Both the position numbers and the translations under genes were made by a program. The notes under the pieces are model-generated. The model was given only the letters and a program-made list of their open reading frames with translations. It was not told where the DNA came from and made no database searches. Shown in pieces: positions 26,248 through 34,343 of a stretch of 64,000 nt of DNA. Source of the DNA: Pseudomonas aylmerensis (GTDB lineage Bacteria > Pseudomonadota > Gammaproteobacteria > Pseudomonadales > Pseudomonadaceae); NCBI RefSeq assembly GCF_001702265.1, contig NZ_MAUE01000026.1, positions 124,001 to 188,000 of the forward strand, in the 5' to 3' direction. Every line of letters starts with the position of its first letter. The stretch's first letter is position 1.

Positions 26248-26337
26248 GTGGCAGCGGGCTTGCTCGCGAATGCGGTGTCTCAGCCCAATAGGTCTTGACT
26301 GACACACCGCCTTCGCGGGCAAGCCCGCTCCCACAGG
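26248..26337. repeat. REPIN between convergent permease and mgdD
   Basis: GTGGCAGCGGGCTTGCTCGCG at the left pairs with CGCGGGCAAGCCCGCTCCCAC at the right around a variable centre. Confidence 0.82.
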
Positions 26338-26365
26338 TTGGGCCGAGATCGATTTCAAGCCAGCT

Positions 26366-26935
26366 TCATGCGCTGAGCAGAGTGGCCCCGCCAAACTCGC
26401 CCAATGCATCCAGCAATGCACCGACGAAGTATTCCTTCGACGCGCGATCCCAGAGGATATGCAGCGCCGGTGCCTCCACACTCCCGGTGTGGATCACAAG
26501 CGCATTCACCCGCGCCACTGACGTCTGCGCCACCGCTCCCGGCTGGAAGGCCGGGAAACCGAGATCGACCCCGCAGAGCTTGGCCATCACGTGGGCAATC
26601 ACCGCGCCGCTGAGCAACACACAGGCGTGGCTGTCCTGGCGCGGCAGCAGGTAGTTGGCGCGGTGGTCCAGCTCCCAGCGGGCCTCTTCATCGGCGATGC
26701 GCTGGCCCTGATCCTGCGGGCTACCCAACAACAGGTATTCGGTCTGCGACAGGCGCGCCACCCAACTGCCGTCCGCTTGCGGGGTGGCCTGGTTGGGGGC
26801 GGCGGGCAGGGTGAAACCGCGTGCGCTGAGGTACTCGGCGCTTTGCGCGCCGCGAAAGCCGACCCGGGGCAGATCGGTCTGGTCCACCAGGTGGCAGGGC
26901 GGCGTGAAGAGTTCGTGGGCTTTCAGACTGGTCAT
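26366..26935 (-). CDS. mgdD: N-methylglutamate dehydrogenase gamma-like subunit
   Basis: The 189-residue protein resembles sarcosine oxidase gamma (SoxG), with VARLSQTEYLLLGSPQDQG, LPRQDSHACVLLSGAVIAHV and ILWDRASKEYFVGALLDALG. In the heterotetramer it packs against the alpha and beta subunits and has no cofactor. It is the last gene of purU-folD-mgdABCD, three bases after mgdC. SoxG and MgdD cannot be told apart by sequence alone; linkage to gmaS-mgsABC supports the N-methylglutamate role. Confidence 0.83.
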   Translation of the reverse strand: MTSLKAHELFTPPCHLVDQTDLPRVGFRGAQSAEYLSARGFTLPAAPNQATPQADGSWVARLSQTEYLLLGSPQDQGQRIADEEARWELDHRANYLLPRQDSHACVLLSGAVIAHVMAKLCGVDLGFPAFQPGAVAQTSVARVNALVIHTGSVEAPALHILWDRASKEYFVGALLDALGEFGGATLLSA

Positions 26936-26938
26936 GGC

Positions 26939-29836
26939 TTAACCCTCCTGGCGTTGGTTGGTGGGGTCGAAAAACGGCAGTGGCACCACCTCGGCCTGGA
27001 CGACGATGCCGCCTTCGACGCGGATCGGGATGCGCTGCCCCGGTGTGCTCTGTTCGATCCCGGCGTAGGCCAGGCCGATGATGCGGCCCAGCGTTGCAGA
27101 GTATTCGCACGAGGTGACGTTGCCGCTGATGTCCGGGCCGTCGAGCACCAGGTGGCCTTCCAGCGGTTGCACGCTGCCCTTGGGCAAGGTGAAACCCACC
27201 AGTTTGCGTTTCAGCGGCTGGGCTTCGAGGATGTCCACCGAGCGGCGACCGACGAAAAACGGCTTGTTGCGGCTTACCGCCCAGCCCATGTCGATTTCTG
27301 CCGGGTGGGTCATGCCGTCGGTGTCCTGGCTGATGATCACGTGGCCTTTTTCCAGGCGCAGCAGGCGTTGGGTTTCGACGCCGAACGGGCGAATATCGAA
27401 CGCCTTGCCGGCCTCCATCAACGCATCCCACAGCGCCAGGCCGTGGCGTGCAGGCACGTGGATTTCATAACCCAGCTCGCCGACAAACCCGACCCGCAGC
27501 AACCGCGCCTTGATCCCGGCCACCGTGCCTTGGCGCACGCCGAGGTAGGGGAAGGCCTCGGCACTGAGGTCGAGGTCAGTGCAGACCTGTTCCAGCACCT
27601 TGCGCGAATCCGGCCCGGCCACGTTCACCGCACAGATCGCGGCAGTGACGTTTGCCACGTCGACGTCGAGGCGCCATTGCGCGTTCCACTTGAGCATCTG
27701 CTGGTAGATGCGGTCGACGCCGCTGGTGGTGGCGGTGACGTAGAAGTGCTGGTCGGCCAGGCGCGCGCACACGCCGTCGTCGATGACCACCCCGTGTTCA
27801 TTGGTCATCAGCGCATACCGCGAACGGCCCACCGGTTGCTTGAGGAACGCGAAGGTGTACAGGCGGTTGAGCAGTTCAGCGGCATCCGGGCCGCGCACGT
27901 CCAGGCCGCCGAGGGTCGACACATCGATCAGCCCGACGTGGTTACGCACGTGCAGGGCTTCGGCCTGCATGCAGGCGTCGCGATCCTGGGCGCGGCCGTA
28001 GTAGGCCGGGCGTTGCCAGATACCGGCGGGCATCATCTTCGCCCCGGCCTGCACATGCCGCGCGTGCATCGGTGTCTGCCGGTAAGGGTCGAAGGCGCGC
28101 CCGGCGACATGCGCGAGTTTCTCCGCGACGAAAGGGGGCCGTGCGGTGGTCACCCCGGTCTCGCTGATATTGCGCTGGGTCGCCCAGGCCACCAGGCGTG
28201 CGGTCGGCAGCGCCGAATGCCGCCCTTGGGACGGGCCCATGCCGACCGTGGAATAGCGCTTCACCAGTTGCACATCGCGGTAGCCGATACGCGTGGCGTT
28301 GACGATGTCCGCCACTTGCAGGTCTTCGTCGAAGTCGACGAAATCCTTGCCCTTGGGGTGCGGGAAGATCGGCCAGCCGAAGTTGACCTGGGCTTCGCTG
28401 TGCAATGGCAGCGGCGCAATCGTAGTGCCCAGGCCCAGCGCGACAGCGATGTCGGCCGCTGCGTTGGCGGCGTCGGCCAGCACATTCTCGAGCTGATGCC
28501 GACCGTGCACCGAGCCCGCCAGCTGGAGGTTGCGGGGCAGGCCGCTGAGGCTGAATTCGGCTCGCTGGTCGTCATAGGCCAGCTTGCCGCCGGCCTGGCA
28601 CAGCAGTTGATACACCGGCATGTAGCCGGCCGACATGCACAGCAGATCGCAGTCGAACACTTGCCCGCTGGCGCTGACCTGGCCCTGGCCGGTGATCTGG
28701 CGCACGTCGACGCCTTTCACGTGGCGCAGGCCTTTCTCATGCAGGGCCTCGAACACGGTGCTGTTGTTCAGCAACGGGATCTTGCGCTGGGCCAGGGCGC
28801 CGGACAGGGCTTTGTCGGCCGGGGCGTGGCGCAGGTCGATCACGGCGGCGACTTCCACGCCCTGGTCATGCAGGTCGAGGGCGGCGAGGTAGCCGTCGTC
28901 GTTGCCGGTCAGCACCACCGCGCGCTTGCCCGGCTTGACCGCGTAGAGTTTCATCAAGCGTTGCGCGGCGCTGGTCAGCATCACGCCCGGCAGGTCGTTG
29001 TTGCGGAAAATCACCGGCTGGTCGAAGGCGCCGCTGCACACCAGGCACTGCTGCGCGCGCACCTTGTACATGCGCTTGCCCTGGATCACCGGCAGGTAGT
29101 TGTCGGTAAACCAGGCATTGCACGTGGCCTCGGTGAGCACCTGGATATTCGCGTGCTGCTGCACCGCGCTCACCAGTTCGCGGCGCAGGCTGTCGGCGCG
29201 GGTACCGGCGATATCGAAGCGTGCATAGGTCAGTGACCCGCCGAGGATCGGCTGCTGCTCGATCAGCAGCACCTTGGCCCCGGCATTCGCGGCCGTCAGC
29301 GCCGCCTGTAGGCCGGCGGGGCCGGCGCCGATGACGGCCAGGTCGGTAAACAGATAGGCCTTGTCGTAGTACTCGGGCTGGAACGTCAGGTCGAGGACAC
29401 CCAGGCCGGCCTTCTTGCGAATGATCGGCTCCCAGACTTTCCACATGCCCTTGGGCTTGTAGAACGAGCGGTAGTAGAACCCCACCGGCATGAACTTGGA
29501 GAACTTGCCGAGGTAGGCGTCCTTGTCGTTGTCCAGCGAGCCGTTGACGTTCTGCGCGCTCACCGCCAAGCCGGCAGACAACGCGTGAGCATCGGCCAGC
29601 ACGTTGGGCTCGCGGGGCAGTTGCACCAGGCTGTTGGCATCCTGGCCCGCCATGGTCAGCGGGCCGCGCGGGCGGTGGTATTTGAACGAACGCGAAAGCA
29701 GGAAACGCCCGTTGGCGAGCAAGGCGCTGGCGATGCTGTCGCCCTGCAAGCCTTGGTACGCCTGGCCATCGAAACTGAAATCAAGGGCTTGATCACGCTG
29801 GATCAGCAAGCCCATGGGGGCGGGAAGGCGGTTCAT
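26939..29836 (-). CDS. mgdC: N-methylglutamate dehydrogenase alpha-like subunit
   Basis: The 965-residue protein has the SoxA layout. An N-terminal [2Fe-2S]-like fold segment has FKYHRPRGPLTMAGQDAN, a Rossmann dinucleotide domain has LAVIGAGPAGLQAALTAANA near residue 165, and a GcvT-type tetrahydrofolate domain occupies roughly residues 590-950 (GFVGELGYEIHVPARHG). Demethylation of N-methylglutamate regenerates glutamate and puts the methyl carbon on tetrahydrofolate as methylene-THF, which FolD and PurU then oxidise. Its ATG overlaps the mgdB stop (ATGA). It is longer than the gcvT-containing subunits elsewhere in the window and of normal length for SoxA. Confidence 0.88.
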   Translation of the reverse strand: MNRLPAPMGLLIQRDQALDFSFDGQAYQGLQGDSIASALLANGRFLLSRSFKYHRPRGPLTMAGQDANSLVQLPREPNVLADAHALSAGLAVSAQNVNGSLDNDKDAYLGKFSKFMPVGFYYRSFYKPKGMWKVWEPIIRKKAGLGVLDLTFQPEYYDKAYLFTDLAVIGAGPAGLQAALTAANAGAKVLLIEQQPILGGSLTYARFDIAGTRADSLRRELVSAVQQHANIQVLTEATCNAWFTDNYLPVIQGKRMYKVRAQQCLVCSGAFDQPVIFRNNDLPGVMLTSAAQRLMKLYAVKPGKRAVVLTGNDDGYLAALDLHDQGVEVAAVIDLRHAPADKALSGALAQRKIPLLNNSTVFEALHEKGLRHVKGVDVRQITGQGQVSASGQVFDCDLLCMSAGYMPVYQLLCQAGGKLAYDDQRAEFSLSGLPRNLQLAGSVHGRHQLENVLADAANAAADIAVALGLGTTIAPLPLHSEAQVNFGWPIFPHPKGKDFVDFDEDLQVADIVNATRIGYRDVQLVKRYSTVGMGPSQGRHSALPTARLVAWATQRNISETGVTTARPPFVAEKLAHVAGRAFDPYRQTPMHARHVQAGAKMMPAGIWQRPAYYGRAQDRDACMQAEALHVRNHVGLIDVSTLGGLDVRGPDAAELLNRLYTFAFLKQPVGRSRYALMTNEHGVVIDDGVCARLADQHFYVTATTSGVDRIYQQMLKWNAQWRLDVDVANVTAAICAVNVAGPDSRKVLEQVCTDLDLSAEAFPYLGVRQGTVAGIKARLLRVGFVGELGYEIHVPARHGLALWDALMEAGKAFDIRPFGVETQRLLRLEKGHVIISQDTDGMTHPAEIDMGWAVSRNKPFFVGRRSVDILEAQPLKRKLVGFTLPKGSVQPLEGHLVLDGPDISGNVTSCEYSATLGRIIGLAYAGIEQSTPGQRIPIRVEGGIVVQAEVVPLPFFDPTNQRQEG

Positions 29837-30132
29837 CCGGCGATCTCCTTGGCGGCGGCGAAATCGACGCGGGTGGTGAACAGTTCCTTGGGGTCGAAGG
29901 TGCGCAGGACCTCATCGGTGACTGTGTGGCGCTCGGCGAGGAACCAGTAGCTGGACGGCGTGTGCATCCACCATTCGCGCACCACGCCGGCGAGGTTGTC
30001 GGTGTTGAACACGTAGTCGGCCCATTCGGCATCGCTGCAGTGGACGGGGTCGGGCATCGGCTTGAACTCGCCGCCGTAGGTGAACTCGCTGATATTGCGC
30101 GGCCCGTTGAGCGGGCACGTCATGATTTTCAT
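29833..30132 (-). CDS. mgdB: N-methylglutamate dehydrogenase delta-like subunit
   Basis: The 99-residue protein is of the sarcosine oxidase delta (SoxD) family. It starts MKIMTCPLNGPRNISEFTYG and has VREWWMHTPSSYWFLAERHT. It has a single cysteine near the start where other SoxD proteins coordinate zinc with several, so metal binding is doubtful. It lies between mgdA and mgdC with tight spacing. Confidence 0.85.
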   Translation of the reverse strand: MKIMTCPLNGPRNISEFTYGGEFKPMPDPVHCSDAEWADYVFNTDNLAGVVREWWMHTPSSYWFLAERHTVTDEVLRTFDPKELFTTRVDFAAAKEIAG

Positions 30133-30145
30133 AGTCCGCTCTCCA

Positions 30146-31387
30146 TCAGTGACTGGCCGCCGTAGCGCCCATCTCGTTGACTTGCTGGAAGGTCGAGAAA
30201 CGTTCGAGGCCGAACGGCTTGATCAGCGCCGGCACCTGGCCGCCGCTGGCGACCAGCTCGGCCATGGTCTTGCCGCAGATGGGCGTGGCCTTGAAACCCC
30301 AGGTGCCCCAGCCGGCGTCGAGGTAGTAGTTCTTCACCGGTGACAGGCCCATGATCGGGCTGTAGTCCGGGGTCATGTCGGTGATCCCGGCCCACTGGCG
30401 CATCAGCTTGGCGTTGGCCAGGAACGGGAACATTTCGATCGCGTGGGCCAGCAGGCTTTCCTTGAGGTCCAGGGTCGAGCGCGTGTTGAACAGCGGATAA
30501 GGATCGGAGCCGCCGCCGAACACCACTTCACCGCGGCTGGTCTGCTGCACATAGCAGTGCAGCGCGGAGGAACTCACCAACGGGTCGAGGAACGGCTTGA
30601 ACGGTTGGGTGACCATGGCTTGCAGCGGGAAGGTCTGGATTGGCGAGCGGATGCCGGCCTTGGCCATCAGCAACGAGCTGTGCCCGGCAATCGCCTGTAC
30701 CACGCAGCCGCACTGGATGGTGCCGCGATTGGTTTTCACGGCGGTAATCGTGCCGTGGTCGATGACCAGGTCCTGCACCTCGGTGAGTTGATGAATTTCC
30801 ACCCCTCGCTTGGCCGCCTGCTTGGCGTAGCCCCAGGCCACGGCATCGTGGCGCGCGGTGGCGCCGTCGATATGCCAGAGCCCGGCGATCACCGGCAAGT
30901 GCCCGGGGTCGAGGTTGAGGCTGGGCACCAGTTCGCGGATCTGCTGGCGGTCGATCATCTCGGTGCGCCCGCCGAAGTGCTTGTTGACCTCGGCACGCTG
31001 GCGGAACGAACGCACGGTGGCATCGGTATGCGCCAGGGTCAGTTGGCCGCGTTCGGAGTACATGATGTTGAAGTCGAATTCGTTGGACAGCGACTGGAAC
31101 ATCTTCACCGACTCGGCGTAGAAGCGCACACCCTCGCTGGTCAGGTAGTTGGAGCGGATCACCGCGGTATTGCGCGCGGTATTGCCGCCGCCCAGGTAGG
31201 CCTTTTCCAGCACCGCGATGTTGCTGATGCCGTGGTACTTGGCCAGGTAGTAGGCGGTCGCCAGGCCATGGCCGCCGGCGCCGATGATCACCACGTCATA
31301 GCTGGCCTTGAGTTCCTTGGGCGGTGGCAGATCCACCTCCACCGGGTACTCCGAACTCAGCCCGTACTTCAATAGATTGAATGGCAT
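30146..31387 (-). CDS. mgdA: N-methylglutamate dehydrogenase beta-like flavoprotein subunit
   Basis: The 413-residue FAD-dependent oxidoreductase has VVIIGAGGHGLATAYYLAKY near residue 35, EKAYLGGGNTARNTAVIRSN (the region of flavin attachment in SoxB) and a C-terminal LDAGWGTWGFKATPICGKTM. It oxidises the N-methyl group of the substrate. Its ATG at 31387 lies inside the end of folD (19-base overlap), so the two are translationally linked. It differs clearly at the N-terminus from the canonical Pseudomonas soxB. No glyA or betaine-demethylation genes are nearby, as would be expected for sarcosine oxidase. Confidence 0.87.
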   Translation of the reverse strand: MPFNLLKYGLSSEYPVEVDLPPPKELKASYDVVIIGAGGHGLATAYYLAKYHGISNIAVLEKAYLGGGNTARNTAVIRSNYLTSEGVRFYAESVKMFQSLSNEFDFNIMYSERGQLTLAHTDATVRSFRQRAEVNKHFGGRTEMIDRQQIRELVPSLNLDPGHLPVIAGLWHIDGATARHDAVAWGYAKQAAKRGVEIHQLTEVQDLVIDHGTITAVKTNRGTIQCGCVVQAIAGHSSLLMAKAGIRSPIQTFPLQAMVTQPFKPFLDPLVSSSALHCYVQQTSRGEVVFGGGSDPYPLFNTRSTLDLKESLLAHAIEMFPFLANAKLMRQWAGITDMTPDYSPIMGLSPVKNYYLDAGWGTWGFKATPICGKTMAELVASGGQVPALIKPFGLERFSTFQQVNEMGATAASH

Positions 31388-32274
31388 ACGGCCTCCGATT
31401 GGCTGCGTAAGGCGTGGTGTTGCGCGAGGGCGGCGGCCACGGTGTTTTTCATCAGGAAGGCAATGGTCATCGGGCCGACACCGCCGGGTACCGGGGTGAT
31501 GGCCGCGACATGGGGCAGGGCGCCGTCGAAGTCGACATCGCCCACCAGGCGGCTGCGGCCGGCGTCGTCGATACGGTTGATACCCACGTCGATCACCACC
31601 GCGCCGGGCTTCAGCCAACTGGCGTCGATCAAGCGTGCGCGGCCCACGGCGGCGATCACGATATCCGCCTGCCGGCACAGCGCCTGGGCGTTGTGGCTGC
31701 GCGAATGCAGCACGGTCACCGAGCAGTCCGCCTTGAGCAGCAGCGCGGCCATGGGCTTGCCGACGATGTTCGAACGGCCGATCACCACCGCATGTTTGCC
31801 GCGCAGGTCGCCGCAGGTTTGTTCCAGCAAATACAGGCAGCCGCTCGGCGTGCATGGCGTGAGCACCGCGCGACCCTGGCTGAGGCCGCCGACGTTCTGG
31901 CTGTGAAAACCGTCGACGTCCTTGTCCGGCGCGATGGCCTCCAGGGCGCGCAGCTCGTCCATCTGCGCCGGCAACGGCAATTGCAGGAGGACGCCGTGGA
32001 TGGCCGGGTCGGCGTTCAATTGGCCGATCAGGATCAACAGTTGTTCGGTGCTGGTATCGCCGGGCAGGCGGTGCTCCACGGAGCGGATGCCTACCTCTTC
32101 GGCGCGCAGGATCTTGTTGCGCACATACACCTGGCTGGCGGCGTCGTTGCCGACCAGGATCACCGCCAGGGCTGGCAGGATGTCTTGCTCATGCAGGCGT
32201 GCGACGTCCTCGCGGACCTGCAGCAGCACCTGCGCGGCGGCGGCTTTGCCATCGATCAGTTTGTGCGCGTTCAC
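31369..32274 (-). CDS. folD: Methylene-THF dehydrogenase/cyclohydrolase FolD (copy 1)
   Basis: The 301-residue bifunctional enzyme has YVRNKILRAEEVGIRSVEHR, the active-site-region QLPLPAQ, the DKDVDGFH loop, VIGRSNIVGKPMAALLL and the C-terminal TPVPGGVGPMTIAFLMKNT. It oxidises 5,10-methylene-THF to 10-formyl-THF with NADP+. The GTG start at 32274 overlaps the purU stop. Placement between purU and mgdABCD shows that it serves methylamine-carbon oxidation; a housekeeping folD is expected elsewhere in the genome. A second copy is at 40806. Confidence 0.95.
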   Translation of the reverse strand: MNAHKLIDGKAAAAQVLLQVREDVARLHEQDILPALAVILVGNDAASQVYVRNKILRAEEVGIRSVEHRLPGDTSTEQLLILIGQLNADPAIHGVLLQLPLPAQMDELRALEAIAPDKDVDGFHSQNVGGLSQGRAVLTPCTPSGCLYLLEQTCGDLRGKHAVVIGRSNIVGKPMAALLLKADCSVTVLHSRSHNAQALCRQADIVIAAVGRARLIDASWLKPGAVVIDVGINRIDDAGRSRLVGDVDFDGALPHVAAITPVPGGVGPMTIAFLMKNTVAAALAQHHALRSQSEAVCHSIY

Positions 32275-33137
32275 CGGAACACCACCGTTCTGTCCTGGTT
32301 GAGAAACACCCGGTGCTCAAGGTGGTACTTGACCGCCTTGGACAGGGCCACGGTCTCGGTGTCGCGACCGATGGCGACCAGGTCGTCGGGCTTGTACACG
32401 TGGTCCACGCGTTGCACTTCCTGCTCGATGATCGGACCCTCATCCAGGTCGCTGGTGACGTAGTGCGCGGTGGCACCGATCAGCTTCACGCCGCGTTGGT
32501 AGGCCTGGTGATAGGGCTTGGCGCCTTTGAAACCGGGCAGGAACGAGTGGTGAATATTGATCGCGCGCCCCGACAGTTGCCGGCACAGGTCGTCGGAGAG
32601 GATCTGCATGTAGCGCGCCAACACCACCAGTTCGGTGCGGGTGTCGTCGACCACCTTCATCAGTTCGGCTTCCTGCGCGGCCTTGTTGTCCTTCGACACG
32701 GGCAGATAGATAAAGCGAATGCCCTCACGCTCGGCCATCGGCCGCAGGTCGAGGTGGTTGGAGACGATGGCGGTGATGGTCATGTCCATCTCGCCCTTGT
32801 GGTAGCGGTAGAGCAGGTCGGTGAGGCAGTGGTCGAACTTGCTCACCATCAGCATCACGCGCATCGGCTCGCGGGTGTCGTACAACTCCCACTGCATGTC
32901 GAAGGCCTGGGCGACATCGGCGAAGCCTGCGCGAATCTGTTCGAGATCGCCGGTGTGGCCGTCGTTGAAGCGAAACACGGCGCGCATGAAGAAGCGGCCG
33001 CTGAAGTCATCATCGAACTGCGCCATCTCCCCGATGTAGCACGCGTTGTCCGCCAGGTAAGTGGTGACGGCAGCGACAATGCCGGACACCGCGGGACAAG
33101 TGACCTTGATGATGAAATGGTTTTTTTCGTGTTGCAT
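32271..33137 (-). CDS. purU: Formyl-THF deformylase PurU (copy 1)
   Basis: The 288-residue enzyme has an N-terminal ACT domain (HFIIKVTCPAVSGIVAAVT) and a C-terminal formyltransferase-like domain with INIHHSFLPGFKGAKPYHQA and IGATAHYVTSDLDEGPIIEQ, which contains the catalytic histidine and aspartate. It hydrolyses 10-formyl-THF to formate and THF, releasing THF for further demethylation. It is first in the operon purU-folD-mgdABCD. The 324-base region upstream carries TTCCT/GGAA operator-like sites. It closely resembles the copy at 47252. Confidence 0.95.
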   Translation of the reverse strand: MQHEKNHFIIKVTCPAVSGIVAAVTTYLADNACYIGEMAQFDDDFSGRFFMRAVFRFNDGHTGDLEQIRAGFADVAQAFDMQWELYDTREPMRVMLMVSKFDHCLTDLLYRYHKGEMDMTITAIVSNHLDLRPMAEREGIRFIYLPVSKDNKAAQEAELMKVVDDTRTELVVLARYMQILSDDLCRQLSGRAINIHHSFLPGFKGAKPYHQAYQRGVKLIGATAHYVTSDLDEGPIIEQEVQRVDHVYKPDDLVAIGRDTETVALSKAVKYHLEHRVFLNQDRTVVFR

Positions 33138-33219
33138 GACACGTCCTCGGGATGATGGCGGCAGCTCATCGCATAGCGAAAAAATGTCTGAGGACAGCGG
33201 GCTCGTTCCGTGAGCGCAT

Positions 33220-33322
33220 TTTCTTGTGAGGAATAAAATATTCCTGAAGTGGCTTTATAGGGGAATGGGGGCGGGGCGTCTAGGGGTTTTGGGAAAGTTT
33301 TTTAACTGATAGGAATTTTTCC
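33220..33322 (-). promoter_or_regulatory. Promoter region of purU-folD-mgd with TTCCT/GGAA sites
   Basis: TTTCTTGTGAGGAATA at 33220-33235 resembles the sites at 34156, 34252 and 51754. It overlaps a perfect inverted repeat GGAATAAAATATTCC at 33230-33244. A further GGAATTTTTCC lies at 33312-33322. A weak sigma-54-like GG-N10-GC spacing is present on the minus strand near 33323-33336, too degenerate to claim. The rest of 33138-33461 holds only the REPIN at 33359 and no gene. Confidence 0.55.
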
Positions 33323-33358
33323 GCAGCGTTCCTACCGTGAAATGCGATGAAATGTAGG

Positions 33359-33440
33359 CGCTGGCTTGCCGGCGATGGCATCCACCCACTGCCACTGGCA
33401 GACCGAGTTGCCCGCATCGCAGGCAAGCCAGCTCCCACAG
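33359..33440. repeat. REPIN
   Basis: GCGCTGGCTTGCCGGCGATG at the left pairs with CATCGCAGGCAAGCCAGCTC at the right. It separates the regulator gene at 33462 from the purU promoter region. Confidence 0.8.
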
Positions 33441-33461
33441 AAAACAATCTCGGTGCGTGCG

Positions 33462-34061
33462 TTATTCCTTGTCGTTGCCGTAGTTCATGATCGACAACAA
33501 CCGGATCGGCACCTGCACCAACTGCTCCGGCCCGTGCGGAATCTCCCCTTCGAAGGTCAGGCTGTCACCCGCTTCCATCCGGTAAAGCTGGTTCCCGTGC
33601 CGGTAAATCAGCTCACCTTCGAGCAAGTGCAAAAACTCCGTCCCCGGATGCGCAAAGGTCGGGAACTCCTCACTGGCGTCATCCATGCTGACCATGTACG
33701 CCTCGAAGCTCTTTTTCGGCCCGCGCGTATGGTTGAGCAGGTGATAGGTATGCCCCTTCTCGGTCCCTCGGCGCACCACTTCCATGCCCTGGTCGGCCTT
33801 GACCAGCAAAGCGCTGCCATCCTGCTGGTCGTATTCGCTGAACAACTTCGACAGCGGCAGCCCGAGCACATCACACAGGCGGCTCAGGGTGTCGAGGCTG
33901 GTGGAGACCTGGGCGTTTTCGATCTTGCTCAACATGCCCTGGCTGATATCGGCGATTTTCGCCACGTCGGACAGCTTCAGGTCCTGGGCCTGGCGCTGGC
34001 GTTTGATCTGCAGCCCCAGGTATTGCTCGAGCTTGAGGCGCGGGGCGGTTTCGGTGGACAT
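33462..34061 (-). CDS. XRE-family regulator with cupin domain
   Basis: The 199-residue protein has an N-terminal helix-turn-helix (LSDVAKIADISQGMLSKIEN, about residues 30-49) and a C-terminal cupin (FAHPGTEFLHLLEGELIYRH, ESLTFE-like AGDSLTFEGEIPHG). Such regulators (PuuR/SutR-like) usually repress amine or amino-acid catabolic genes. The start at 34061 is chosen because AGGAG lies nine bases upstream; ATG at 34067 is too close to it. It sits between the two arms of the N-methylglutamate pathway and is divergent from gmaS. It is the leading candidate for binding the TTCCT-N4-GGAA sites. The effector is unknown. Confidence 0.87.
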   Translation of the reverse strand: MSTETAPRLKLEQYLGLQIKRQRQAQDLKLSDVAKIADISQGMLSKIENAQVSTSLDTLSRLCDVLGLPLSKLFSEYDQQDGSALLVKADQGMEVVRRGTEKGHTYHLLNHTRGPKKSFEAYMVSMDDASEEFPTFAHPGTEFLHLLEGELIYRHGNQLYRMEAGDSLTFEGEIPHGPEQLVQVPIRLLSIMNYGNDKE

Positions 34062-34155
34062 GATCATCGGCTCCTGCACGGTTTCCGTTCAGTAATATTA
34101 TTTTCGCACTGGGAAAGTGCAAGATCTGGCTCTTCAAGGCCACCCCGCTGTGCGT

Positions 34156-34181
34156 ATTCCTGCGGGGAAAACAATTTTCCC
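34156..34181 (+). promoter_or_regulatory. Operator-like site 1 in the regulator-gmaS region
   Basis: ATTCCTGCGGGGAAAA at 34156-34171 matches TTTCCTAAGGGGAAAA at 51754 upstream of the DMA operon. It overlaps the perfect inverted repeat GGGAAAACAATTTTCCC at 34165-34181. Confidence 0.6.
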
Positions 34182-34235
34182 ATATATACAGCACAAAAGC
34201 GCTTTCACCGGCAGTTCAATCCGCCGCTCGTGAAT

Positions 34236-34252
34236 CTGGCAAGGGTATTGCA
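34236..34252 (+). promoter_or_regulatory. Sigma-54 promoter for gmaS-mgsABC
   Basis: CTGGCAAGGGTATTGCA has the -24 GG and -12 GC elements with exactly ten bases between, and fits the consensus TGGCACG-N4-TTGCW at all but one of the conserved positions. The predicted transcript start is near 34263, about 80 bases before the gmaS ATG. This suggests NtrC-type nitrogen control, as expected for an ammonia-yielding pathway. Confidence 0.72.
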
Positions 34253-34267
34253 TTCCTGTAAGGAAAC
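34252..34267 (+). promoter_or_regulatory. Operator-like site 2 overlapping the gmaS transcript start
   Basis: ATTCCTGTAAGGAAAC is an inverted repeat (TTCCT / AGGAA) matching the sites at 34156 and 51754. It covers about -12 to +4 of the sigma-54 promoter, the expected place for a repressor. Confidence 0.62.
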
Positions 34268-34343
34268 TAACTTTCTTTTTAGGAATAAAAAGACAGCCTA
34301 GGCCCACCCACACGGTTTTGCCTTTCGCGAGGAGTGACACGCA

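Noticed and set aside
26591..29236. 881-codon open frame on the plus strand
   Set aside because: Antisense shadow of mgdC and mgdD, with no recognisable domain.
26366..31387. Canonical sarcosine oxidase soxBDAG
   Set aside because: The subunits are homologous, but the cluster lacks glyA and betaine-demethylation genes and is linked to gmaS-mgsABC, so N-methylglutamate dehydrogenase fits better. Activity data could still change this.
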